16,114 nucleotides of DNA from Spirochaetia bacterium (GCA_026002305.1 BOBI01000037.1:1-16114), one strand, 5' to 3'. Numbered from the stretch's first letter, positions 7,198 to 14,491 are shown. Notes: a model not told the origin generated them from the letters alone. Made by a program: numbers and translations.

Positions 7198-7905
7198 ATG
7201 ATAATTGTTATTTCATTGGGCGGTTCTATTGTTGCGCCTGATACAGTTGATAAAGAATATTTAATTGCCCTTTATAAAATGGCTGAGAATTTATTATTGA
7301 AAAATAACAATTTGAAATTTATTTTTGTCGTAGGCGGCGGCGGGCCCGCGCGTGCATGGCAAAATTCATACGTGTCGGTAACGGAAAGCGTTATGCGTAA
7401 TGATATACACATAAACAAAAATGAACAATCAGACTGGATAGGCATAATGGCAACGCGGTTAAACGCGCAGCTTGTAAAAGCAATTTTTGGGGAATGGTGC
7501 CCGCAGGACGTAATCGTAGACCCTACAAAAGAAATTAAATTTACAGGCCGCGTAATGGTTGCCGCAGGCTGGAAGCCCGGTTTTTCGTCTGACAATGACG
7601 CCGTTCTTTTAGCCGAAAAATTTAAAGCCGGTACCGTAATAAATCTTTCCAATATTGAAAAAGTTTATTCCGCGGATCCAAAAAAGGATCCGTCTGCAAA
7701 ACCGATAGATAATATTTCGTGGAAAGAATTCCGGCTTCTTGTAGGGGACGAATGGACACCCGGTAAGAATGTTCCATTTGATCCTGTGGCAAGCGGCAGG
7801 GCGGAAAAGTCGGGAATACAAGTTATCTGTGCCGCGGGAAAAGACCTTTCTAATTTAGAAAAAATAATCTCAGGCAAAGATTTTATCGGTACAACAATCA
7901 GTTAA
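7198..7905 (+). CDS. Archaeal-type UMP kinase (amino-acid-kinase family)
   Basis: A 235-residue cytoplasmic kinase of the amino acid kinase fold. Visible motifs are SLGGSI at 6-11 (phosphate-binding), VVGGGGPARAW at 44-54, GWKPGFSSDNDAVLLAE near 125-141, and NLSNIEKVYSADPKKDP, the nucleotide-binding segment with the usual VYxxDPKKxP form. This combination fits the archaeal-type uridylate kinase subfamily rather than the hexameric bacterial PyrH, which has different surrounding motifs; assignment is by recalled pattern. The expected reaction is UMP + ATP to UDP + ADP. The gene is the last of the sigma operon, 11 bases after the lipoprotein, and ends six bases before the convergent scpB stop. 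A relative acting on another phosphorylated substrate cannot be excluded. Confidence 0.8.
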   Translation: MIIVISLGGSIVAPDTVDKEYLIALYKMAENLLLKNNNLKFIFVVGGGGPARAWQNSYVSVTESVMRNDIHINKNEQSDWIGIMATRLNAQLVKAIFGEWCPQDVIVDPTKEIKFTGRVMVAAGWKPGFSSDNDAVLLAEKFKAGTVINLSNIEKVYSADPKKDPSAKPIDNISWKEFRLLVGDEWTPGKNVPFDPVASGRAEKSGIQVICAAGKDLSNLEKIISGKDFIGTTIS

Positions 7906-7911
7906 AAAAAA

Positions 7912-8487
7912 CTACTGCGAAAGTTCAAAACGTTCCGCTTCGTTTTCGTCAAGTTTTGGAAGATCAGAAATACTTTCAAGCCTGAAGAATTGTAAGAATT
8001 CTTTTGTTGTGCCAAACTGTACAGGATGCCCGGGAATTTCTTTTTTGCCAATTTCCTGAATTAAGTTACGTTCAACTAAAAGACGAATCATATTATCGGC
8101 GGAAACGCCGCGTATAGATTCAATCTCGCTTCTTGTAATTGGTTGTGAATAAGCAACGATAGCTAAAGTTTCTATCGCGGCACGCGATAATTTCGCCTCG
8201 TTTTTTTTGCCGTAACGTTCTTTTAATTGTTCCCAATATTGTTTTTTTGGGGCAAGGGTCCAGCCGCCTCCGATTTTGATAAGCTCCAAAGCGGAATCTT
8301 CTCTTTGATAATGTTCTTTTAATTGCCCAAGCGCTGTTTCAACCACATTTTCACTTAATGTAGTTATGCGCGCTATAGATTTTTCATCTACAGGCTCGCC
8401 TTCCAAATACAACACCGCTTCAATAAGCGCAGTTTCCTTATTCAATATTACATCCACTTTTGTACTCTCGTATAGAAATATCCCCAA
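7912..8487 (-). CDS. scpB: Segregation and condensation protein B
   Basis: A 191-residue ScpB, the dimeric winged-helix subunit that binds ScpA in the SMC-ScpAB condensin complex and helps chromosome compaction and segregation. Visible are ALIEAVLYLEGEPV near the N-terminus, then the family core LSRAAIETLAIVAYSQPITRSEIESIRGVSADNMIRLLVERNLI and the closing GHPVQFGTTKEFLQFF. The start is uncertain: TTG at 8487 gives 191 residues, GTG at 8457 (V11, with GAGAG eight bases upstream) gives 181, and both place the family start within about 15 residues. It overlaps the end of scpA by about 50 bases (20 with the GTG start), implying coupled synthesis. It converges on the UMP kinase gene with no room for a terminator. 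Confidence 0.95.
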   Translation of the reverse strand: MGIFLYESTKVDVILNKETALIEAVLYLEGEPVDEKSIARITTLSENVVETALGQLKEHYQREDSALELIKIGGGWTLAPKKQYWEQLKERYGKKNEAKLSRAAIETLAIVAYSQPITRSEIESIRGVSADNMIRLLVERNLIQEIGKKEIPGHPVQFGTTKEFLQFFRLESISDLPKLDENEAERFELSQ

Positions 8488-9229
8488 AAAGCCTGTTTTG
8501 AAAAATCCTGATCCTCCTGAATTTTACCGCTTCCAGTATTGCCAAAAACGCACAGACAATATCCATAAGCGATCCCTTGCGTATCAATAATTCCGTAAAT
8601 GTACACTCGCCTTTGCGTTCAATAAGTTCAAGCATCAGCGTTGTTTTTTCGTTAATTGACGTCTCCTCGCGCAGATCCATGATCTGTTCACTTGTTAAGT
8701 GCGACATCATGGCAGAAAAAGTTTTTAACAAATCCAAAACATTTGCCTGCTGCCACAAACCGTCATCATCGAACGGTAGAATCCTCTGTATTTTTTTTCT
8801 TTCGATAGCCCATTCCGCTTCCTCTTCTTTTTCTACCATAAGCTGTGAAAGTTTTTTAAATTTTTGATACTCAATAAGTTTATCAACCAATTCCTGGCGG
8901 GGATCTTCTATTTCTTCATCATCGTCAATTTCTACCGGTAAAAGCATTCTTGATTTTATATAAAGCAATGTCGCCGCCATTACATGAAAATCAGTTAGAT
9001 CATCAAGATCGATCTCCGTCGAAAAACTTACATATTTTAAATACTGTTCCGTTATTTGCGCGATCGGAATATCGTAAATATTTATGTTATCTTTTTTTAT
9101 CAGGTATAAAAGAAGCTCTAACGAACCGTCAAAACCGGAATCATCCTCTCCCTTCTGCCTGACACCGGGGAGCTTAAAACTATATGCTGAATTCGGATCT
9201 TCCGTATTTGCGAACAATGTAACACCCAT
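8438..9229 (-). CDS. scpA: Segregation and condensation protein A
   Basis: A 263-residue ScpA, the kleisin subunit that bridges the SMC heads and recruits ScpB. After a ~30-residue species-specific N-terminus comes the conserved FDGSLELLLYLIKKDNINIYDIPIAQITEQYLKY (about 33-66), then DFHVMAATLLYIKSRMLLP (80-98), an acidic linker (DDDEEIED), and a C-terminal winged-helix region (FTELLIRKGSLMDIVCAFLAILEAVKFRRIRIFQN) that contacts the SMC head. ATG 9229 is the start; no clear Shine-Dalgarno precedes it, and a promoter-like -10 ends only six bases upstream, so the transcript may be nearly leaderless. It is first in a two-gene scpA-scpB operon diverging from the tRNA-Val unit. Confidence 0.95.
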   Translation of the reverse strand: MGVTLFANTEDPNSAYSFKLPGVRQKGEDDSGFDGSLELLLYLIKKDNINIYDIPIAQITEQYLKYVSFSTEIDLDDLTDFHVMAATLLYIKSRMLLPVEIDDDEEIEDPRQELVDKLIEYQKFKKLSQLMVEKEEEAEWAIERKKIQRILPFDDDGLWQQANVLDLLKTFSAMMSHLTSEQIMDLREETSINEKTTLMLELIERKGECTFTELLIRKGSLMDIVCAFLAILEAVKFRRIRIFQNRLFGDISIREYKSGCNIE

Positions 9230-9235
9230 AGAGCA

Positions 9236-9264
9236 ATTATGATTTAAAAAATGACTCTTTTCAA
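9236..9264 (-). promoter_or_regulatory. Candidate scpA promoter
   Basis: On the minus strand TTGAAA (9264-9259) is followed by a 17-base spacer and CATAAT (9241-9236), a good match to the vegetative sigma-70 consensus. Transcription would start close to the scpA ATG at 9229, giving a very short or absent leader. Confidence 0.5.
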
Positions 9265-9288
9265 TATCAAAATACCAGTACTAAAATC

Positions 9289-9318
9289 TTGACTTTTTAT
9301 TTTACTTTGTGCTAGATT
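9289..9318 (+). promoter_or_regulatory. Promoter of tRNA-Val
   Basis: TTGACT (9289-9294), an 18-base spacer and TAGATT (9313-9318), with an extended TG at 9310-9311, form a strong vegetative promoter. The predicted start lies a few bases before the mature tRNA 5' end at 9329. It diverges from the candidate scpA promoter in the same 100-base gap. Confidence 0.7.
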
Positions 9319-9328
9319 GGTGCAGTGG

Positions 9329-9402
9329 GGGCGCTTAGCTCAGCTGGTTAGAGCGCCACGTTTACACCGTGGATGTCAGAGGTTCGAATCCTCTAGCGCC
9401 CA
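9329..9402 (+). tRNA. tRNA-Val (anticodon UAC)
   Basis: All cloverleaf elements are visible: acceptor GGGCGCT (9329-9335) pairs with AGCGCCC (9395-9401); D arm GCTC...GAGC; anticodon stem CCACG/CGTGG around loop TTTACAC, giving anticodon TAC; variable ATGTC; T arm AGAGG-TTCGAAT-CCTCT; discriminator A at 9402. The anticodon reads GUA and related valine codons. The 3' CCA is not encoded (the next bases are GAA), so it must be added by CCA-adding enzyme. Length is 74 nt. Confidence 0.97.
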
Positions 9403-9408
9403 GAAAAA

Positions 9409-10146
9409 GTGATAAAAAAGATTTCCATTGTTTGCCTTGCCTTGACGCTAACTTTTTTTTCTTCGTGTCAATCCATAAACCGCGGTAGGGGGATGGTAAG
9501 TGTCGATAACGGCATTGTGCTTCTTACTTTTGATGACGGCCCTAATGATGATCATAAAACAACGGCTGAACTTTTGGATGTTCTAAAAGAACTGGATGTT
9601 AAGGCAATGTTTTCGCTTCTAGGCGAAAATGTCAGCCGTTATCCTGAACTAACGCGGCGTATTTTTGATGAGGGCCATATCATTATAAACCATGGGTACA
9701 GCGATAAATGGGCGTGCGCTATGAAACCGGAAGAATTCCGGGAGAATTTAAAAAAAGGCTATGATGCTATTACGGCGGCGCTTGGCAAGCCCCCTACTGT
9801 AAAATTATACCGTCCGCAAGGCGGGTTTTATACAGCGGAGGAAGAAAAAATTTGGCGCGAGGAAGGGTGGGCACTTGTGCCGGGAACAATACGCACTTAC
9901 GATGCCGTATGCGACAAGAATGAAAAGGAAAGGGTTGTCCGGCAAACCACCCGAAAAGCTATTGCTGAAGGCGGTGGAATTATTATTTTGCATGACGGTC
10001 GTGATTCGCATAAGAAAATTGAGGCGCGGATGTCCAAAAAAGACGGCGGCTATTTTAACCGCGAGTGGATTCCGTCCGCCGTTAAAGAGATAATCATCAA
10101 TTTACAAAAATCAGGTTTTGTTTTTGATGTGTCCGAATCTTTCTAG
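9409..10146 (+). CDS. Polysaccharide deacetylase-family (NodB-like) lipoprotein
   Basis: A 245-residue exported protein. A lipoprotein signal peptide (MIKKISIVCLALTLTFFSSC) has its lipobox at FSSC and lipidated C20. The rest is a NodB homology domain: TFDDGP at 40-45 with D42/D43, GHIIINHGYSD at 89-99, RPQGG as motif 3, and ILHDG as motif 5. Family members remove acetyl groups from chitin-like or peptidoglycan sugars using a metal held by Asp-His-His. Here the second His of the usual HxxxH (H95) position appears to be D99, so metal binding may be altered. The start is GTG at 9409, seven bases after the tRNA 3' end; no later start keeps the signal peptide. No Shine-Dalgarno is visible. It is probably co-transcribed with the tRNA. 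Confidence 0.85.
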   Translation: MIKKISIVCLALTLTFFSSCQSINRGRGMVSVDNGIVLLTFDDGPNDDHKTTAELLDVLKELDVKAMFSLLGENVSRYPELTRRIFDEGHIIINHGYSDKWACAMKPEEFRENLKKGYDAITAALGKPPTVKLYRPQGGFYTAEEEKIWREEGWALVPGTIRTYDAVCDKNEKERVVRQTTRKAIAEGGGIIILHDGRDSHKKIEARMSKKDGGYFNREWIPSAVKEIIINLQKSGFVFDVSESF

Positions 10147-10211
10147 GGCAATGAGAATTTCTTGTATTCTTGAATATAGTGTCTCAAAATAAATTTCGGG
10201 GGTTAATTTAC

Positions 10212-11432
10212 ATGAAGAGAAGGGTGGTTGTTACAGGGGGCGGTGTTGTAAGCGCGTTGGGTACGGACTGGCAGGCGGTATCGGCAAAACTTCGCGCGGG
10301 GAAAAACTGTGTGCGGTACATGGACGAATGGGATATTTATGAAAAAATGAACACGCGCTTGGCAGCTCCGGTAGATTTTATAATGCCGGGCTATCCGCGA
10401 AAGCTGATTCGCGGCATGGGCAGGATTGCGAGAATGGCGCTGGTGGCTACGGATAATGCCGTTAAGGATGCCGGTCTTTCCGGTTCGCCTGAACTAGGCG
10501 CCGGCCGCTGCGGAATAGCCTATGGTTCCTCGATGAGCAGCCTTGATTCGATGATGGATGTTTATGAGATGATGGTCAACAAAAATATGTCAAAGATGAC
10601 GGCGACCACGTATATCCGCGCCATGCCGCAAACCTGCGCGGCAAACCTCGAAGTATTTTTCGGGCTTACAGGCCGGCTTATCACCTGTAATACGGCGTGT
10701 ACATCGTCAAGCATGGCGATAGGCTTTGCTTTCGAGACAATCAAGGAAGGAAGGCAGGACATCATGTTCGCAGGCGGCGCCGAGGAAATGAGCCCTGTGA
10801 ACGCGGCTATTTTCGACACGCTATTTGCAACAAGCACGAAAAATGACACGCCGGAATTAACACCGTCGGCCTACGACAAAAACCGCGACGGTATTGTTGT
10901 GGGGGAGGGCGCCGGTACGCTTATTCTGGAGGAATACGAACACGCGATAAAGCGCGGCGCGCATATTTATGCCGAGGTGGTCGGTTTTGGCACCAATACC
11001 GATGGAAATCACATAACACAGCCGAATAAGGAAACGATGGGCGGTGCGATACGGCTTGCGCTGGAAAGTTCCGGTATAAATTCGGCGGAAATCGGCTATG
11101 TGAATACCCATGGTACATCCACGGCCGCCGGTGATGTTGTCGAAAGCTGGGCAACCTATGATGTGCTGGGCAGATCCCTTCCCGTAAGCACACTAAAAAA
11201 TTATATTGGGCACACACTGGGCGCCTGCGGGGTGATCGAGGCTTGGATTACCATCAACATGATGAGGGAAGGCTGGTTTGTCCCCAACATCAACCTTTTC
11301 CAGCTTGACGACAAAGTGGCTCCTCTGGATTATATCACAGGCGGCGGGCGGGAAATTGACACCGGTTGTGTAATGAGTAATAACTTCGCCTTTGGCGGTA
11401 TAAATACTTCGTTAATTTTTAAGAAGGTTTAG
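10212..11432 (+). CDS. FabF-like beta-ketoacyl-ACP synthase, aryl-polyene type
   Basis: A 406-residue condensing enzyme of the KAS II fold that extends an ACP-bound acyl chain by decarboxylative Claisen condensation. The active-site triad is present: C163 (NTACTSSS), H300 (NTHGTSTAAGD) and H334 (YIGHTLGACG). The stretches YIRAMPQTCAANLEVFFGLTGR, EAWITINMMREGWF and the C-terminal MSNNFAFGGINTSLIFKK resemble, from memory, ketosynthases of aryl-polyene clusters more than housekeeping FabF. ATG 10212 is preferred over an upstream TTG at 10170 because MKRRVVVTG is the family opening and GGGGG lies upstream. It converges with the acyltransferase gene, their stop codons overlapping at 11429-11432. 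The local DNA looks more GC-rich than the preceding genes. Confidence 0.88.
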   Translation: MKRRVVVTGGGVVSALGTDWQAVSAKLRAGKNCVRYMDEWDIYEKMNTRLAAPVDFIMPGYPRKLIRGMGRIARMALVATDNAVKDAGLSGSPELGAGRCGIAYGSSMSSLDSMMDVYEMMVNKNMSKMTATTYIRAMPQTCAANLEVFFGLTGRLITCNTACTSSSMAIGFAFETIKEGRQDIMFAGGAEEMSPVNAAIFDTLFATSTKNDTPELTPSAYDKNRDGIVVGEGAGTLILEEYEHAIKRGAHIYAEVVGFGTNTDGNHITQPNKETMGGAIRLALESSGINSAEIGYVNTHGTSTAAGDVVESWATYDVLGRSLPVSTLKNYIGHTLGACGVIEAWITINMMREGWFVPNINLFQLDDKVAPLDYITGGGREIDTGCVMSNNFAFGGINTSLIFKKV

Positions 11433-12247
11433 TTTTCGCAGAAGATCGCCTTCTCAATATCGGCGGTAAGGCGGCGGGCGGCTATAGGGGAAGGGAGACC
11501 GGCATAATCTGCGGTGTTTAACTCCCGTCCAAGCTGTATGCTGTATACGTATTCTTCGGTGTGGTTATAGGCCAGCAAGGGGTCATGCTTGCCGAGCCCC
11601 CATTTATCATTGCCGCCTATGTGAACAGGGACCACCGGTCTGCCGCACATAAGCGCCAAGCGGGCGGCGCCGCGTTTTAGCGGAAGGTGTCCGGTTCGCG
11701 GGGTGCGGCTGCCTTCGGGAAAGATTATAAGGCAGTTACCGGCTTCCAGCGTTTTGAGACAGGCTGCTTTCAGATCATCAAATTCGAGCGAATTAAGAAT
11801 GTACAGGCGTTTAACTATGTTGCCGACTACCGTGCGCGTTAAACTGGCGTTGACTATGCAGTCGGCATTGGGGATTAAGGCTATCAGCATGACTACATCA
11901 AGAAGTGACGGGTGGTTTGCCACAATAATTTTTGATTTTAGGTTGCTAAACGCCGGTCTGTCGCTTACATTAGTTTTAGCAGCGCCAACAAAGCGTAGAA
12001 AAAGACAAAAATTTGCCCACATTGATGAAACAAGGGCATGGCCGCGCCTCTGAAATTCTTCCCTTGTACGAAAACGCAGGCGCATGATGGGAAAGCTTAT
12101 GCAAATGATAAAAAGCGAGCCTATACCGAAGTAAAGAAACGATAGCCACTTGGCAAAAACACGGTATACATATAGCGGATAGTTGGTTATAGGCGGCAAT
12201 TCCATGTTTTTTTGTGATTGTCCGGACGTTTGTTCAGGTGATAACAT
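11429..12247 (-). CDS. Lysophospholipid/glycerol-acyltransferase family protein
   Basis: A 272-residue acyltransferase of the PlsC/LPLAT superfamily. A hydrophobic segment at about 32-54 (AKWLSFLYFGIGSLFIICISFP) should anchor it in the inner membrane. Motif I is NHPSLLD with H112 and D117, and motif III is FPEGSRT (176-182); VPVHIGGNDKWGL fits the later substrate region. Such enzymes move an acyl group from acyl-ACP or acyl-CoA to a hydroxyl acceptor. In this operon it may attach the polyene acyl chain to a lipid carrier, as proposed for acyltransferases common in aryl-polyene clusters (inference). Start ATG 12247 has AGGGAG five bases upstream and overlaps the preceding gene by 14 bases. Confidence 0.88.
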   Translation of the reverse strand: MLSPEQTSGQSQKNMELPPITNYPLYVYRVFAKWLSFLYFGIGSLFIICISFPIMRLRFRTREEFQRRGHALVSSMWANFCLFLRFVGAAKTNVSDRPAFSNLKSKIIVANHPSLLDVVMLIALIPNADCIVNASLTRTVVGNIVKRLYILNSLEFDDLKAACLKTLEAGNCLIIFPEGSRTPRTGHLPLKRGAARLALMCGRPVVPVHIGGNDKWGLGKHDPLLAYNHTEEYVYSIQLGRELNTADYAGLPSPIAARRLTADIEKAIFCEN

Positions 12248-12950
12248 TAAGGCTCCCTATGCAGATTTTTAAAAAATCCTGTGGTGATATTTCAGGCGGC
12301 GGCAGGGTAATGGGAATGCCTGCGCCGTTTTTTGAACCGCCTGAATTTTTTGATAGAAGCGCGGCGAAGGCCATCGGTTCCTGCGGAAAAGAGCCGCAAA
12401 GGCCGGAATATTCTGCCGGTATAAGCTCGTCGGCATAGCAAAGGGCAACGGTTTCCGGCTCCCCGGCTATTATGGACGAAAGGGCTGCAAGAAACGCGGA
12501 GGTAAAAGCCTTGCCATCTGTACCGCCGCCACATGGGTACACGGCGGTATACCCCGCTGTAATTTTTTCGGAAATGGCGGCAAGCGCAACGGGGGTGTTA
12601 AAAACAGAGTTGGAAAAGGCCGCAGGCGTTATGCCGCCTTCGAGGGCAAGAAGCCGGTTAATTTTAAATTGCTGTGTTATTTCGCCGCGAAACGAGCTAA
12701 ATACAACTCTGGTATGCTCGCCAATAGGCATAATATCATGCAGGACCTGTACCGTCATTTTTGAAAGCTGGCTCAAGCGGCGGCGAAAGAGGCTGCTTGT
12801 CCATTCCAGAGCGGGACTTTCCGCGGTACGTTCAATTTCTTTTTTTCCGTCCGCCCAAAGCTGCCAATCATCATAAGTACCCCCTTGCATACCGGGCGCC
12901 CACGCGGAAAATTTTGTAACATAAATGCTATGGATACCCTGTGAACTCAT
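12234..12950 (-). CDS. Ketosynthase-like chain-length-factor protein (ketoacyl-synt_2 type)
   Basis: A 238-residue protein matching the N-terminal-half ketosynthase family (ketoacyl-synt_2) that in aryl-polyene clusters serves as non-catalytic chain-length factor partner of a ketosynthase. Visible are the opening IHSIYVTKFSAWAPGM, a DWQLWADG segment, VVFSSFRGEITQQFKINRLLA, and AAFSNSVFNTPVALAAI. The family more often has SVHN where this protein has SVFN. It has no active-site Cys nucleophile motif, as expected for a chain-length factor. ATG 12950 forms an ATGA overlap with the methyltransferase stop and is preferred over GTG 13010, which would add 20 residues inside the upstream gene. Likely partner: a ketosynthase such as the one at 10212-11432. 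Confidence 0.82.
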   Translation of the reverse strand: MSSQGIHSIYVTKFSAWAPGMQGGTYDDWQLWADGKKEIERTAESPALEWTSSLFRRRLSQLSKMTVQVLHDIMPIGEHTRVVFSSFRGEITQQFKINRLLALEGGITPAAFSNSVFNTPVALAAISEKITAGYTAVYPCGGGTDGKAFTSAFLAALSSIIAGEPETVALCYADELIPAEYSGLCGSFPQEPMAFAALLSKNSGGSKNGAGIPITLPPPEISPQDFLKICIGSLNVIT

Positions 12951-14068
12951 ATCTTTTTTCGGAATTGCAGGAGTGAATAGCAGTTTGAACCCAGATTGTG
13001 ATGGGCGCACACCATACCCCAGCCCGATTTTTCAATGGCTGCCTTTAATTCGCCAAAACGGTACATACGGCTTGTGCCGTTTGCCATGCAGGTAAAGTAC
13101 AACGATGTCGCCCTAAGGGAATATGATGCGGCCTCGAAATGCTGCATATCAACGAGCGGCTCCAATACCCAAACATCGGTTTTTTCGTCTATACACACCG
13201 CCTTGTGAATCTTTGCAAGGATTCCGGAAATCTGTTCAAGTGAAAAACAGTCCAGAAACTGGCTCATCCAAACGGCGTCAATTCTTTCGGCCGTTTGCGG
13301 TATCTGTGATGTTTGGTCAAGGATGTTGCAGGAAACCGTACCGATTCTGCTTGAAAAACCGGCCGCATGGACGTTTTTTTCAGCCACATCTGTCTGTCCG
13401 GGCAGGTCCAGTATCGTAACATGGACATCCGGATCATGTTTGCAGCAAGTTATAGCCCACTTTGCGGTATTTCCGCCAATGTCAAGAATTGTGTGCGGTT
13501 TTTCCGCAAGCACAATGGGGAGCGCTTCGGGGAATGCTATACCGGAATAAAAGTGATCGAAGGCAAACCAGCTTTTTTTTGCGCCCTCCGGCAGCGACGA
13601 AAGCGCCTCGTAAATGGTGCGCCACCCATCGCCGAAAACCGTAAGCCCGGCCGGAACGCCTGTTTTAACGGCGTCTAAAAGGTAAAACGCCCCCTGATAG
13701 CAGACGTCATGGGTAAAATCCATGTTGACACGGGTCATATCATCTTCAAGCAAAAACCAGCCGGTTTTACCCAGCACAAAACGGCTTTTTTCATCAATTG
13801 CATCGGGTAAATCCCGCACAAAAAGCAGGTGCATACCCAAGCCCATCTCGACAAGGACGCGTACGCCGTAAAGGGGCGTCCCTGTCCGCGCCGCAATTTC
13901 CGCGCAGGTTAAACCGTCGTCGCCCGCATCGGACACCGCCTGCAGTATGCCAAGCTCGCGCAAGGATCGTGCCGCCTGAAACTCCATCGGCGCAAAAGCG
14001 ATTTTTTGCGCTTCAAATTTTGCGTCTACGGCGCGGATTTTATCTTGTGTGTTGTTCATAGCCGTCAT
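12947..14068 (-). CDS. SAM-dependent O-methyltransferase with winged-helix N-terminus
   Basis: From ATG 14068 the protein has 373 residues. The N-terminal part (FAPMEFQAARSLRELGILQAV, then LTCAEIAARTGTPLYGVRVLVEMGL) is the winged-helix dimerisation domain of plant-type O-methyltransferases. The SAM-binding motif I, ILDIGGNTAKWAI, is near residues 194-206, followed by VTILDLPGQ with the acidic ribose-binding Asp. Methyltransferases of this kind accompany aryl-polyene and related pigment clusters, where they can methylate the aryl head (inference). The frame stays open to ATG 14164, but residues coded at 14138-14164 lie in a dispersed repeat, so I prefer ATG 14068 or 14059. No clear Shine-Dalgarno is seen. 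It is first in the three-gene minus-strand operon, coupled to the next gene by an ATGA overlap. Confidence 0.85.
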   Translation of the reverse strand: MTAMNNTQDKIRAVDAKFEAQKIAFAPMEFQAARSLRELGILQAVSDAGDDGLTCAEIAARTGTPLYGVRVLVEMGLGMHLLFVRDLPDAIDEKSRFVLGKTGWFLLEDDMTRVNMDFTHDVCYQGAFYLLDAVKTGVPAGLTVFGDGWRTIYEALSSLPEGAKKSWFAFDHFYSGIAFPEALPIVLAEKPHTILDIGGNTAKWAITCCKHDPDVHVTILDLPGQTDVAEKNVHAAGFSSRIGTVSCNILDQTSQIPQTAERIDAVWMSQFLDCFSLEQISGILAKIHKAVCIDEKTDVWVLEPLVDMQHFEAASYSLRATSLYFTCMANGTSRMYRFGELKAAIEKSGWGMVCAHHNLGSNCYSLLQFRKKI

Positions 14069-14073
14069 AGTAT

Positions 14074-14102
14074 AGCATAAAACATCAATGAACGGCTGTA
14101 AA
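14074..14102 (-). promoter_or_regulatory. Candidate promoter of the methyltransferase operon
   Basis: On the minus strand TTTACA (14102-14097), a 17-base spacer and TATGCT (14079-14074) resemble a vegetative promoter. It lies inside the longest possible reading frame and just before ATG 14068, which supports the shorter start and a leaderless or nearly leaderless transcript. Confidence 0.4.
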
Positions 14103-14137
14103 CCCGCAATGCGCAATTCTGAATTTGAATAAACCCC

Positions 14138-14487
14138 CCGCTCCAAATACATTTTTTCTGCCATTTAACACAAAAGCGGCAGGGCGGTTTGTAAGACAAA
14201 AACGGTGTGCAGATTTTATCGGCAGTTAAGCACAAAAATATTTTTCCTTCCGCTCACGCTTGCTACAGTCACCTTTTTTGGCACACAGTTGCTTATTCGC
14301 CCCGCTTCGGTCAAGTGAGCTACAGAAAAAATATTTCTTGCGCTTTATTAACTATTTGCAAAAGCTGCACACCGCACCCGCCGCACGCCGCCTTTACCAC
14401 AAAAGCAGAAAAAACGCCTTTGACGCTAACACAGGGAAGATCAATTAATAATTGACAATTAAAAATTGACAATTATTAATTGACAAA
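14138..14487 (-). repeat. Dispersed repeat, copy D (inverted relative to A)
   Basis: The left end (14138-14180) contains CCGCTCCAAATACATTTTTT, the reverse complement of the distal part of copy C. The right end (14381-14487) is the reverse complement of the start of copy A: GGCGGCGTGCGG, TTAGCGTCAAAGGCG, GATCTTCCC and the alternating AATTGACAATT tract. The 200 bases between (14181-14380) have no counterpart in A-C and no convincing gene. The element abuts the 5' side of the methyltransferase operon. Confidence 0.75.
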
Positions 14488-14491
14488 TTTG

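Noticed and set aside
7903..7914. Bidirectional terminator between the convergent UMP kinase and scpB genes
   Set aside because: Only six A residues separate the stop codons and no stem of useful length can be formed.
14207..14455. 82-residue plus-strand frame upstream of the methyltransferase operon
   Set aside because: It covers repeat copy D, shows biased Ser/His/Cys composition typical of a chance frame, and has no start signal.
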